This document shows positions 41,023 through 47,944 of a stretch of DNA of 57,931 nt, in pieces. The notes under the pieces were generated by a model. It saw only the letters and a list, made by a program, of their open reading frames with translations, was not told the origin of the DNA and ran no database searches. The number at the start of each line of letters is the position of its first letter. Positions within the stretch are counted from its first letter, which is position 1. The stretch is from a virus. The stretch covers positions 1 to 57,931 of IMG/VR virus record IMGVR_UViG_3300047469_000176. One strand, given 5' to 3'. Position numbers and translations under genes: made by a program.

Positions 41023-41084
41023 ATAACCTTGGTTATTGACACAAAACAAACCTAGGTTATGATCATTTCCATAACTTGAGTTAT
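41023..41084 (+). promoter_or_regulatory. Early rightward promoter with three operators (OL-like)
   Basis: Promoter TTGACA (41036-41041)-N16-TATGAT (41058-41063). Operators at 41023-41036 (ATAACCTTGGTTAT), 41047-41060 (CAAACCTAGGTTAT) and 41071-41084 (ATAACTTGAGTTAT): starts exactly 24 bp apart, same type as at cI-cro. CI would shut this promoter in the lysogen, like lambda pL/OL. It is the start of the plus-strand operon to 53.8 kb. Confidence 0.88.
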
Positions 41085-41105
41085 CAGAACCCAAGCAAGC
41101 GGTAC

Positions 41106-41141
41106 CGCTCTTTAAAAAACTGCGCAACACACCATCAGGTG
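41106..41141 (+). promoter_or_regulatory. boxA-like antitermination element with small hairpin
   Basis: CGCTCTTTAAAAA (41106-41118) resembles rRNA/phage boxA and lies about 35 nt after the expected transcription start. A 4-bp hairpin CACC-ATCA-GGTG follows at 41130-41141, in a boxB-like place. No N-like gene was recognised, so host Nus factors may act alone or an unknown protein is used. Confidence 0.5.
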
Positions 41142-42025
41142 GGAAAGGTAGCTAGCACGCTCATAGGCAAGAGCCTCCCTAAGCGTTGCCGTATCAACCT
41201 CGGATCTTGGTGGGAACGCGATCTGCACTCTGAGCCGTACGATATTCGGCGGTGCGGCGGGCAGATCGACATTTAGAGAAATGGACCAGGCTTACGCCAG
41301 TTGCGTGCCTGGTTATTTGCGGCGCCCAAGACCAGGCGCCCCGCCCTTGAAAACAGTGATTTCAGAAAAGTCATCACGCTTCCGAGGGTGAATGCCAAGG
41401 TCGACATCACGGGAACGGTCTTTGCACCTCTGGCACATCACAGGATTCAAAAAGAACTCCGGGTCTGCTTTCGCAGGCGTACCGCATTCGTGGCATGGCC
41501 TGATTTTCTGGCTCTGTGCGAACTTGGCCGACTCCTCAACCGCTCTTGCCACCGCCTTGGATCGCGCCTTGAGTTCATTGCGAACTCTTCGCTTCTTTTG
41601 CTTGGTCTCCTCTCTTTCAGCCTTAGCGTTGACTTGTATGAACGCCTTGCGCAGTTGCTCGGTAACCCAATCAGTAGCCATTTGCCATTCCCTTGAGCGG
41701 TTGTCTCGATGATACATCGTGGCATCGCTCGCACAACACCACAGGAGGATCCAGGCAATGAAGTAGCAAGCCCTGCCGGAACACGGACCGGCAACCCACG
41801 ACGGACTGCCCCACACCAACCGGGCCACCGAGCTGCAGTCGTCAGTCGTGTAGCGAACATTTGACCCCACGACCACACCGCCGAAGCCGATCTACGCGGG
41901 GTGAACAGGGAAGCTCAAGGCCGAAGACACGAAAGGGCGAAGCCATCGGCGGCGTAGCGCTACCAGGTTTCACTGGCTGGCCTTCGAGGTTGAGGGCCAG
42001 ACGGGAAATCAACCGGAGATAGGAA
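41142..42025 (+). other. Long early leader region without plus-strand gene
   Basis: About 880 bp between the boxA-like site and the first plus-strand gene. The only gene seen here is on the minus strand (41313-41681). The part 41700-42020 has no convincing gene on either strand. Confidence 0.5.
41313..41681 (-). CDS. Zinc-finger-like protein in the early leader, opposite strand
   Basis: 122 residues from ATG 41681 (AAGGGA upstream). The first 70 residues are a highly charged helix (QVNAKAEREETKQKKRRVRNEL), followed by CHECGTPAKADP...CQRCKDRSRDVDLG, a four-cysteine zinc motif. A minus-strand promoter TTGTGC-N16-TATCAT is seen just upstream. It is anti-parallel to the early leader, so its transcript would collide with or be antisense to the operon message. 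Probably a nucleic-acid-binding regulator; unproven. Confidence 0.6.
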   Translation of the reverse strand: MATDWVTEQLRKAFIQVNAKAEREETKQKKRRVRNELKARSKAVARAVEESAKFAQSQKIRPCHECGTPAKADPEFFLNPVMCQRCKDRSRDVDLGIHPRKRDDFSEITVFKGGAPGLGRRK

Positions 42026-42232
42026 ATGGCTCAGTTCAACATCGACAACCACCTCAGCAACGGCAAGCGCCTCGAATGGCTTGCCCTGCCAGATACAGGC
42101 GAGCGCGCTGACGAAGTAGTCAGCAAAGTGAAGCAGGCAGCCATCGACAAGTTTGGCGCCCTCGTCTACTTCAATCGCTGGGAGCACGTTGTGGCTAGCA
42201 ACGGCTACGTCACCGTGCGGATGTATGCGTGA
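42026..42232 (+). CDS. Small early protein, function unknown
   Basis: 68 residues, start ATG 42026 preceded by CGGAGATAGGAA. MAQFNIDNHLSNGKRLEWLALPDTGERADEV then a helix and strands; no family recognised. First gene of the plus-strand early operon, overlapping the next start by TGATG. Early proteins at this place often interfere with host functions. Confidence 0.6.
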   Translation: MAQFNIDNHLSNGKRLEWLALPDTGERADEVVSKVKQAAIDKFGALVYFNRWEHVVASNGYVTVRMYA

Positions 42233-42300
42233 TGGACGATTTCACTGATGCAGCTTGGCAACAGGCTGCATTGGAAAATCCCCCAACCCGAGGCATCACC

Positions 42301-42747
42301 ATGTTAGGAATTTTCGGAAAGAAGTTTAAAAAGGCGTCTGCTGAGGCAACCGCGGCCATGTCGAAAAACGTGAACCGTGACCTGATGCAGGCCGTCGTTT
42401 ATGGCGCGATCTTCATCGCCGCTGCTGACGGCGACTTGGCTGAATCGGAACTGAAGAAAACCGAGAAGCTGATCGCAAACAACCCGCTGCTCAAGGGCTT
42501 CGGCGCCGAGCTGAGCGACACGATCGACCGTGCAGAAGCGGACTTCAAAGACGGTGGCCGCCGCATCCTGCGTCAGAACGCTGAGAAAGAACTGAGCGAT
42601 CTGAAGCACTCACCAGAAGAAGCGAAAACGGTGATGAACATCATGCTGACCATTGCAGATGAAGGCGGCATCGACGACGCCGAGCGCAAAGCCCTGGAGC
42701 AAGCCGCCAAGTGGCTAGGGCTGAACCTGAAAGACTTCGAAGACTGA
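42301..42747 (+). CDS. TerB-like protein
   Basis: 148 residues. LMQAVVYGAIFIAAADGDLAESELKKTEKLIANNP and IMLTIADEGGIDDAERKALEQAAKWLGL are the two acidic helical halves of the TerB/tellurite-resistance-like domain with Asp residues that may bind metal. MLGIFGKKFKK at 42301 is the usual family start; a coupled ATG at 42232 would add 23 residues. TerB-like proteins in phages are of unknown function. Confidence 0.75.
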   Translation: MLGIFGKKFKKASAEATAAMSKNVNRDLMQAVVYGAIFIAAADGDLAESELKKTEKLIANNPLLKGFGAELSDTIDRAEADFKDGGRRILRQNAEKELSDLKHSPEEAKTVMNIMLTIADEGGIDDAERKALEQAAKWLGLNLKDFED

Positions 42748-42917
42748 TGGTTTGGGTCAAACAGATGGGGAGCCGCTTGCGGGCGTTCCTCATCATGGCC
42801 CTGCTCGTTGGCGTGGTGGTGATCGACTCGGTGTCTCGAATCATCAGCATGTGCGCCGACGGGTTTCTTGCGGTGCTGATCCTGGTGCTGATCTGGCCGC
42901 TGGTAAAGCCTCGCTGA
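42747..42917 (+). CDS. Small two-TM membrane protein
   Basis: 56 residues; ATG 42747 overlaps the TerB stop (TGATG). Two membrane helices (LRAFLIMALLVGVVVIDSV and CADGFLAVLILVLIWPLVK) with a short loop. Coupled to the TerB-like gene, suggesting that they work together at the membrane. Confidence 0.6.
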   Translation: MVWVKQMGSRLRAFLIMALLVGVVVIDSVSRIISMCADGFLAVLILVLIWPLVKPR

Positions 42918-42935
42918 CAACTCTAGGAGATCGGC

Positions 42936-43220
42936 ATGTGCGAGTGCAAACAGAAGAACGAGCAGCGATTGCAGGAGGCGCTGCCTGAACAACTCCCAGC
43001 GGGCGCTATGAACATCGAGGCCAGGCTTCAAGGCTACGCGCTGATGTTCGGTGACGGCGAAATGGCTTATCGGCAGGTGATGCCTTTCGAGATCACCTAC
43101 CAGATGGCAAACCGCGACGGAGTGCTCAAGGACAAAAAGAAGGTCATGAGCCTGACAGCGAACTTCTGCATGTTCTGCGGAGAAAAGTATCTGAAGGACG
43201 AACCGCAGGAAGCAGCCTGA
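42936..43220 (+). CDS. Small cysteine-containing early protein
   Basis: 94 residues, AGGAGAT before ATG 42936. Cysteines at the N-terminus (MCECKQK) and near the end (NFCMFCGEKY), possibly joined in one zinc site. Otherwise alpha/beta, no family recognised. Confidence 0.55.
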   Translation: MCECKQKNEQRLQEALPEQLPAGAMNIEARLQGYALMFGDGEMAYRQVMPFEITYQMANRDGVLKDKKKVMSLTANFCMFCGEKYLKDEPQEAA

Positions 43221-43286
43221 AGCATCACTTCTGCCCATTCGATGAGTGGGCAGCGGGATGGCAAACGAGCCCAGGAGGGCAAGTCT

Positions 43287-43595
43287 ATGAAGCTCTACAC
43301 CCGAGATGATGGATTGTTGGCGCTCAAAAAAGCGCGGCGTGAAGCATGCAAAGCCGCAGGTGTGACGGTTTTGGGATTTGGCGAACACCTTCCAAGGGAC
43401 GGCATATTGATCGCCGATTGCCGCCCTCGCGGATTCGTTGGCGGACGTGAGCTTGAGCGAGATCCCGCAGCAACCGTGCTGTACGTCGGCGGTGTTTTCA
43501 AGCCAGAGAAGACCTACTACTTCGAGAGTTTCGAGCGTGCGCTGAAGAAAGCTCAAAAACTCGCCACCTCACAACCAGCGCCAGCGTCAGCCTGA
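43287..43595 (+). CDS. Small early protein, function unknown
   Basis: 102 residues from ATG 43287 (AGGAGG 9 nt upstream). LALKKARREACKAAGVTVLGFGEHLPRDG and VLYVGGVFKPEKTYYFESFERALKKA; alpha/beta, basic. No family recognised. It is the last gene before a structured non-coding stretch. Confidence 0.55.
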   Translation: MKLYTRDDGLLALKKARREACKAAGVTVLGFGEHLPRDGILIADCRPRGFVGGRELERDPAATVLYVGGVFKPEKTYYFESFERALKKAQKLATSQPAPASA

Positions 43596-43599
43596 CGAA

Positions 43600-44005
43600 A
43601 ACTGCCCGATTCCCTAGTACTCCCCACGGCAGGCCGCATCGGAGCGTGACTTGCCTGCACCTAAAAACATATGTCTCTCAAGGGGAGGCAGGTGATTTAG
43701 CAGGTTTCGACCGGTAATCCGGACAGGCTACCCCGGACGGCAGGTCACGCCCCAATGCGGCCAGTTGTAAACCAGTAATTTACAACTCGCAGAACCGCGC
43801 GGATGAGCATACACCAGCCCAGGCTGGCCCCCTGCGCCCAACCGTCAAGGATTGCTTGACGGTTCACTCTCACACGGAGGATTTGCAGCCATGTAAACGA
43901 CAGCTACCGGGCCCTGCCACATGCAGCGCCAGGCGAATGGTTCACGTACGGAGGCGTACTGAACCCTGGATGAAAGAAAAGCCCGGTTTCGACTGGGCTT
44001 TTTTT
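43600..44005 (+). ncRNA. Hairpin-rich non-coding region ending in a terminator (possible sRNA)
   Basis: No gene fits these 400 bp. Inverted repeats: AGTTGTAAA/TTTACAACT (43763-43787), CCAGCC/GGCTGG (43814-43827), AACCGTCAA/TTGACGGTT (43840-43864), and GGTTCA-GTACG/CGTAC-TGAACC (43939-43965) with GAGG as its tetraloop. A good ribosome site (43876-43880) leads only to ATG TAA (43891-43896). GGA occurs about seven times, CACGGAGG at 43873 fitting the RsmA/CsrA motif. A terminator closes it. An sRNA or attenuator is inferred; no clear promoter was seen. Confidence 0.4.
43980..44005 (+). terminator. Strong terminator in the early plus-strand operon
   Basis: AGCCC-GGTTTCGACT-GGGCT stem-loop then seven T. 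It divides the early operon into two parts; antitermination or a further promoter is needed for genes beyond. Confidence 0.9.
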
Positions 44006-44104
44006 CACACGGCGTTTACCCGCCAGCACTCTCCCCTGCGCCCAACGGCAAATAGCAGGCGGTCAGAGCGCTGACGAGTACACGCAACCATCTGAGGAAA
44101 GGAC

Positions 44105-44440
44105 ATGAGTCAGACCATTCAACAAAAGCGCGCCATCCTCGATGTGCTGCGCCAACGCACCGCACAGGCCACGGCTGAGTTCAACGCGAAGCCGCGCTTC
44201 GTGGTGGTGCCGCATCATAACAACCTGTTCGGCGTGCTTGATCGCCAGACCGGCGTCGAGCGCGCCGAGGTCGCGGGCCACAACAGCGCCTGCCAGGCGG
44301 CGCAGAGTTTCGAGAACGTGGCGGACTTCGCCCAGGCAGCGCAGGTGACCGTCGGCAACATCGCCCGCTGGACTATTCGCTGGACCGTTGTGCTCGGTCT
44401 GACGTTGGCTGCATTCGCTTTCTACGGGATGCACCAGTGA
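44105..44440 (+). CDS. Tail-anchored small protein, function unknown
   Basis: 111 residues, start ATG 44105 after GAGGAAAGG. Soluble helical N-terminal part (QQKRAILDVLRQRTAQATAEF), then FVVVPHHNNLFGVLDRQTG, and a C-terminal membrane helix (WTVVLGLTLAAFAFYG). The next gene starts inside its stop (GTGA). Confidence 0.6.
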   Translation: MSQTIQQKRAILDVLRQRTAQATAEFNAKPRFVVVPHHNNLFGVLDRQTGVERAEVAGHNSACQAAQSFENVADFAQAAQVTVGNIARWTIRWTVVLGLTLAAFAFYGMHQ

Positions 44441-44673
44441 ACTTCGCCCCTCAGGCTGATCCCCGCAAAAAGATCATCGAGGACCTTCGCGCCCAGATTG
44501 ACCACTTCATGGCAACCGGTAAGAAGATCCAACCGCTCGAATCGTTCCCAGAGCAGCGACCGCCAGCAGCTCGCAGTACTTACATCGACCCCGAAACGGT
44601 ACTGAAGCGGAAGCGCCCGCGGCTGAACCCCGCCGAACGCACGCAGATACGCCGGATCACGGAGGCGATATGA
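44437..44673 (+). CDS. Small basic early protein
   Basis: 78 residues from GTG 44437, overlapping the previous stop. Helical N-terminus (PRKKIIEDLRAQIDHFMATG), Pro-rich middle and basic end (LKRKRPRLNPAERTQIRR). Coupled to the next gene by ATGA. No family recognised. Confidence 0.55.
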   Translation: MNFAPQADPRKKIIEDLRAQIDHFMATGKKIQPLESFPEQRPPAARSTYIDPETVLKRKRPRLNPAERTQIRRITEAI

Positions 44674-45131
44674 GCAAGCGCAAGCCCTGCAACCGGAAAG
44701 CCCAGGTTGCTCGCAGTCTTCGTTCGCTCCTGAGCACCAACCATGCCGCCGTGATCAACATTGATCCAAGCGGTCTGCAGATCATGGTCAGCTGGAAGAA
44801 CGGCAAGCAGATCCGCGCGATACAGGTCGCCGAGGCTCTGTGCGATATCCCACACCGCTGGACGATATACATCGCCGGCATCTGCGTACGTCAGGACGGC
44901 GCCCAGTACATCAAGTCAATCGACATCAGGCCGGACGGCATTCACCGAGCTGCAAGCCTGACCGACGTGGTCGAGCACTTCTACAACGAGGTGAAGGACG
45001 AATGTAATCCGAACCACCGCGTGGGTATGGGATGGCTGGCGGTGCCAGGCATTGTGCCAATACCGGAAGCGCAGCTCTCCGCCCTATTCGCCTCGGTCGG
45101 CGCCTGGAACCAAGTGAAGGTATCCGCTTGA
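44670..45131 (+). CDS. Early protein, function unknown
   Basis: 153 residues, ATGA-coupled to the preceding gene. Basic N-terminus (MSKRKPCNRKAQVARSLRS) and an alpha/beta body (AVINIDPSGLQIMVSWKNGKQ, WTIYIAGICVRQDGAQYIKS). No family recognised; lies 90 bp before the DUF2303 pair. Confidence 0.55.
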   Translation: MSKRKPCNRKAQVARSLRSLLSTNHAAVINIDPSGLQIMVSWKNGKQIRAIQVAEALCDIPHRWTIYIAGICVRQDGAQYIKSIDIRPDGIHRAASLTDVVEHFYNEVKDECNPNHRVGMGWLAVPGIVPIPEAQLSALFASVGAWNQVKVSA

Positions 45132-45222
45132 AACGAGTCTTCAAATCTCCGCAACAGCGAAAACGTAATCCTCAACACAAACTCCCACCAAGCGGGCTGC
45201 AGCCCATCTCGGAGAAAGCACC

Positions 45223-45570
45223 ATGCCCACCCCTACGGATACCACCGAGTTCTTCGAAGAGCTGAACGGCGGCGCCTTCGCCAGCCAGATCGGCCACGCC
45301 CTGTCGGAGGTCGCCGCCGGCGTCGTCGATCACGGTAAGGCAGGGAAGCTGGTCATCACCCTGGACTTCAGCCAGATCGGTGAATCCCACCAGGTGAAGA
45401 TCAAGCACCAGCTTGATTACAAGGTGCCGACCAAGCGCGGCACGCGTAGCGAGAACACCAGCCTCGATACGCCAATGCATGTCGGTACCGGCGGAAAAAT
45501 CTCGCTGTTCCAGGAGAAGCACGACCAGCTGTTTACGCGCGACGAAGCTCCAATCAAACCCCGCGACTGA
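45223..45570 (+). CDS. Conserved partner of the DUF2303 gene
   Basis: 115 residues. FFEELNGGAFASQIGHALSEVAAGVVDHGKAGK and LVITLDFSQIGESHQVKIKHQLDYKVPT are the pattern of a small protein usually found directly before DUF2303 genes in phages of proteobacteria. GGAG lies before ATG 45223. Its role, like that of DUF2303, is unknown; the pair is typically in early DNA-metabolism regions. Confidence 0.7.
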   Translation: MPTPTDTTEFFEELNGGAFASQIGHALSEVAAGVVDHGKAGKLVITLDFSQIGESHQVKIKHQLDYKVPTKRGTRSENTSLDTPMHVGTGGKISLFQEKHDQLFTRDEAPIKPRD

Positions 45571-45621
45571 TCCACCCGCCCCACCCGCCCCACTCACTCC
45601 CCTAATTAAGAGACCTGACGA

Positions 45622-46434
45622 ATGTCACTGACCAAAGAAGCGATTCAACTCATCACCGACACCGCGCTCGAAGCCACCGGTAAAGCGCTGCCAACGTTCA
45701 CGCCCACTGCGGTGCTGCCGGAAGGCGCAAAAGTGCTGGAGCTGGAGAAATTCCAGGAAGGCCGCAGCCGCTTCCGTGGCACCTACTCTACTCACGCCTT
45801 GGCCGACTTCAGCGCCTATGTGACCGACCGTGCTGGCGAAGGCTCGCGAGGCTTCATCAATCAGGACGATATGAGCTGCGTTCTGCTGTTCAACCTCGGC
45901 ACCATCGCTTCGCCTGGCCACGCCGACGACCGCGCAGTGCTCAAGCTCAAGGCAACCGCGGGTTACGCCGCGGCGCAGGCTATCTCTGACAGCCGATTGA
46001 GCCAGAAAGACCTCAGTGACTGGATCGAGGACTGGCATCAATACCTGACGCCGGTTGACGATGAAGGAAAGGCAATACCGGTCGCCAAGGCGATCGCTGC
46101 GGTCCGGACGATCACAATCAAAGCTACCAGCGAGTCGGAAACCACGGTCGGCGACACCAGCGCCAGCCGAAGCGCGATGGACCAGATTGAGGCGCGCAGC
46201 AAAGAAACCCTGCCGGCGGCCCTGCAGTTCCACGTCGTTCCGTTCGAGGGACTGACAGAGCAGCTGATCACCCTGCGCATTTCGGTCATCACCAGCGGCT
46301 CTGTGCCGGTGCTGAAACTGCGCTGGGTTGGCGAGGAAGTGCAGCGCGAGGCGATCGCCCAGGAGTTCAAGGCGGTGCTGGAAGCGCAGATCGGTGATGC
46401 GGCTAAGCTGTCGCTTGGTAGCTTTGCAGCCTGA
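45622..46434 (+). CDS. DUF2303 family phage protein
   Basis: 270 residues of the DUF2303 family: LEKFQEGRSRFRGTYSTHALADFSAYV near the N-terminus, then KLKATAGYAAAQAISDSRLSQKDLSDWIEDW and PAALQFHVVPFEGL. Common in early regions of temperate phages next to recombination genes; its biochemical function is not established. A strong 10-bp stem-loop follows the gene. Confidence 0.92.
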   Translation: MSLTKEAIQLITDTALEATGKALPTFTPTAVLPEGAKVLELEKFQEGRSRFRGTYSTHALADFSAYVTDRAGEGSRGFINQDDMSCVLLFNLGTIASPGHADDRAVLKLKATAGYAAAQAISDSRLSQKDLSDWIEDWHQYLTPVDDEGKAIPVAKAIAAVRTITIKATSESETTVGDTSASRSAMDQIEARSKETLPAALQFHVVPFEGLTEQLITLRISVITSGSVPVLKLRWVGEEVQREAIAQEFKAVLEAQIGDAAKLSLGSFAA

Positions 46435-46444
46435 AGTCAAAGTC

Positions 46445-46481
46445 CCGCGCCACGCATTGCGTTTTGCCAATCGTGGCGCGG
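46445..46481. terminator. Long stem-loop after DUF2303
   Basis: Perfect 10-bp inverted repeat CCGCGCCACG (46445-46454) / CGTGGCGCGG (46472-46481) extended by ATTG/CAAT inside. There is no U run, so it is a Rho-dependent end, an mRNA-stabilising hairpin or a protein site rather than a classic terminator. It lies at the border to the opposite-strand moron. Confidence 0.55.
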
Positions 46482-46539
46482 AAACTGGATCTGGCCTATC
46501 AGCGTGAAGCGTTACGTATAGGTCGGGAGGAGTAACCAA

Positions 46540-47013
46540 TCACTTCTGCATTAAATTACGCATCCTCTGTTGCCACTCAGAAATAATGGTCTCATCAGTA
46601 GAGATTATCGGGGTCATCTCCATTAGGTTTTCAGCTATGTGTTCACAGGCTGGAGGTGTCAAGCCGCTTGGGTGTCCCCGACTGTAAAGCCCAGCAACCA
46701 TACTGTTTAGCAAATAGGCGTTTTCTATATTTAGCTTAGCTACTGTCTTGAGCTGATCGCGAATAGCTTCAGCCTCGTCCCTTGCCAGCTGGGCTGCCTT
46801 CACGTCGCGTTTGATTGAGGTTTTCCAAATTGTCACCTCTGTCACACTCTCCCCAAGGATCAACATCACAGAGACCAATAGCCAAACTGTCGCAACGCAT
46901 GTAAAGACCGGAATACTTATTCCATGTAAGAAGAGCCCTACGGGCAGACCAAGGACAGTGATGCCCAGCAATGTGAAACCGCACCTTCCAGAAAGCCCTA
47001 CTTCATCCCGCAT
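46540..47013 (-). CDS. Two-TM membrane protein, opposite-strand moron
   Basis: 157 residues from ATG 47013 (GGGAGTAG upstream). Two membrane helices (CGFTLLGITVLGLPVGLFLHG, PVFTCVATVWLLVSVMLIL), then a cytoplasmic coiled-coil (IKRDVKAAQLARDEAEAIRDQLK). Slightly lower GC than neighbours and opposite in strand to the early operon, so acquired separately. Its leader shares a hairpin module with 49092-49307. Function unknown; membrane location suggests exclusion or envelope change. Confidence 0.65.
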   Translation of the reverse strand: MRDEVGLSGRCGFTLLGITVLGLPVGLFLHGISIPVFTCVATVWLLVSVMLILGESVTEVTIWKTSIKRDVKAAQLARDEAEAIRDQLKTVAKLNIENAYLLNSMVAGLYSRGHPSGLTPPACEHIAENLMEMTPIISTDETIISEWQQRMRNLMQK

Positions 47014-47062
47014 CACTACTCCCTGACCCGGCCCCATGCCGGTCACCACGTATAGCCCACCA
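47011..47062 (-). promoter_or_regulatory. Shared moron leader module, copy 1 (hairpin before SD)
   Basis: Minus strand, 5' to 3': GTGGGCTATACGTGG, a CCGGC-ATGGG-GCCGG hairpin (47042-47028), then GGGAGTAGTGATG. The same order is found before 49307 with a compensated stem. A -10-like TATACG is included. Confidence 0.6.
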
Positions 47063-47116
47063 CCAACCTATTCGCCACCGAACTTTCGGAGGCTTGATTC
47101 TGCATGGAGCATTGCC

Positions 47117-47644
47117 ATGAGTGAATTTCAAATCAGCGAGGCTCAACTCGGCCTGCTTTGGCACACGCTGGGTATTCGGCCGGAGAGTCGGTATCACCGG
47201 GCAGTGTCTCGAAATTACTTCCTGACCAGCCCCGGCTACGACGATGCGAACAACCTGGATGTGCTGGTTGCGCAAGGTCTGATGAAATGCGGAAAGCCAC
47301 CGGCGTTCTGTGATCAGTCCGAAGTGGTTTACCGCGCGACTGATGTTGGCGAGCTCTTCGCGCTGCGCAAGATGCCGCCACTCCCCAAGCTTACGAAATA
47401 TCAGCAGTATCTGGACGAGGATATCGACTGCTCTTTTGCGGTGTGGCTGGGGATCGAAAAGCCAAGGCTGGAGCATCGCGGAACAAGCTGGTGGAGCAAG
47501 GATCGACAGTTCAGGTTCAAGACCAGCCGGGCGGTGGGCAATTGGTGCACTACGCAAAAAGAGGCGAAGACCAGCTATAAACAGGCGTTGAAGAACTCGC
47601 CCAAGTCTGGGCGCATTGGGCAAGCCTGTTACAGCGAATTCTGA
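47117..47644 (+). CDS. Early protein, function unknown
   Basis: 175 residues from ATG 47117 (MSEFQISEAQLGLLWHTLGI). Contains paired cysteines in short motifs (MKCGKP, CSFAVW, WCTTQK) and a C-terminal basic helix. DVGELFALRKMPPLPKLTKYQQYLDED. No family recognised. Its 3' end overlaps the convergent gene 47629-47880 by 16 bp. Confidence 0.55.
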   Translation: MSEFQISEAQLGLLWHTLGIRPESRYHRAVSRNYFLTSPGYDDANNLDVLVAQGLMKCGKPPAFCDQSEVVYRATDVGELFALRKMPPLPKLTKYQQYLDEDIDCSFAVWLGIEKPRLEHRGTSWWSKDRQFRFKTSRAVGNWCTTQKEAKTSYKQALKNSPKSGRIGQACYSEF

Positions 47645-47880
47645 TCACACCAGCGCATCAGCCGCCCTCCACCCTCCACCCCGTCGTAATCGAGCGCATC
47701 AGCCGCAACCTCAATCGCAGAACTGGCCTGGGCAATATCCTCACCTTCAAACGATCTGTCTTGGAGCATCGATTGAATCGCGGCCTCGGTGAGCTCGTCG
47801 ACGTCGACGTATAGCTCTTGCGCTGCAAGCAGCACCGCCTTCAACGCCATCCGCAAAACCTTTTCCCTGTCTTCGCTCAT
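47629..47880 (-). CDS. Small acidic protein, opposite strand
   Basis: 83 residues from ATG 47880 (GGAAGGG upstream). Acidic and helical: LRMALKAVLLAAQELYVDVDELTEAAIQ, EDIAQASSAIEVAADALD. Lies between two plus-strand genes and divergent from the methyltransferase 65 bp away. DNA-mimic-like acidity is noted but no function can be given. Confidence 0.5.
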   Translation of the reverse strand: MSEDREKVLRMALKAVLLAAQELYVDVDELTEAAIQSMLQDRSFEGEDIAQASSAIEVAADALDYDGVEGGGRLMRWCDQNSL

Positions 47881-47944
47881 GACCGTATCCCTTCCTGTGG
47901 AGCGGTAAGCGTAGGCCATTTTCCCCATCGCATGGAATCGAACC

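Noticed and set aside
41096-41105. Palindrome GCGGTACCGC before the boxA-like element
   Set aside because: A single 10-bp palindrome without a second copy or other support; could be chance.
42573-43556. 327-codon minus-strand open frame
   Set aside because: Covers several well-coupled plus-strand genes with good ribosome sites; composition is typical of an antisense shadow.
43970-44074. 34-codon ORF starting MKEKPGFDWAFF
   Set aside because: Its start reads straight through the terminator stem and U run; the peptide is simply the translation of the hairpin.
45625-46539. 304-codon open frame on the minus strand over DUF2303
   Set aside because: Antisense shadow of a clear DUF2303 gene; it has no family-like sequence and arises from GC-rich codon bias.
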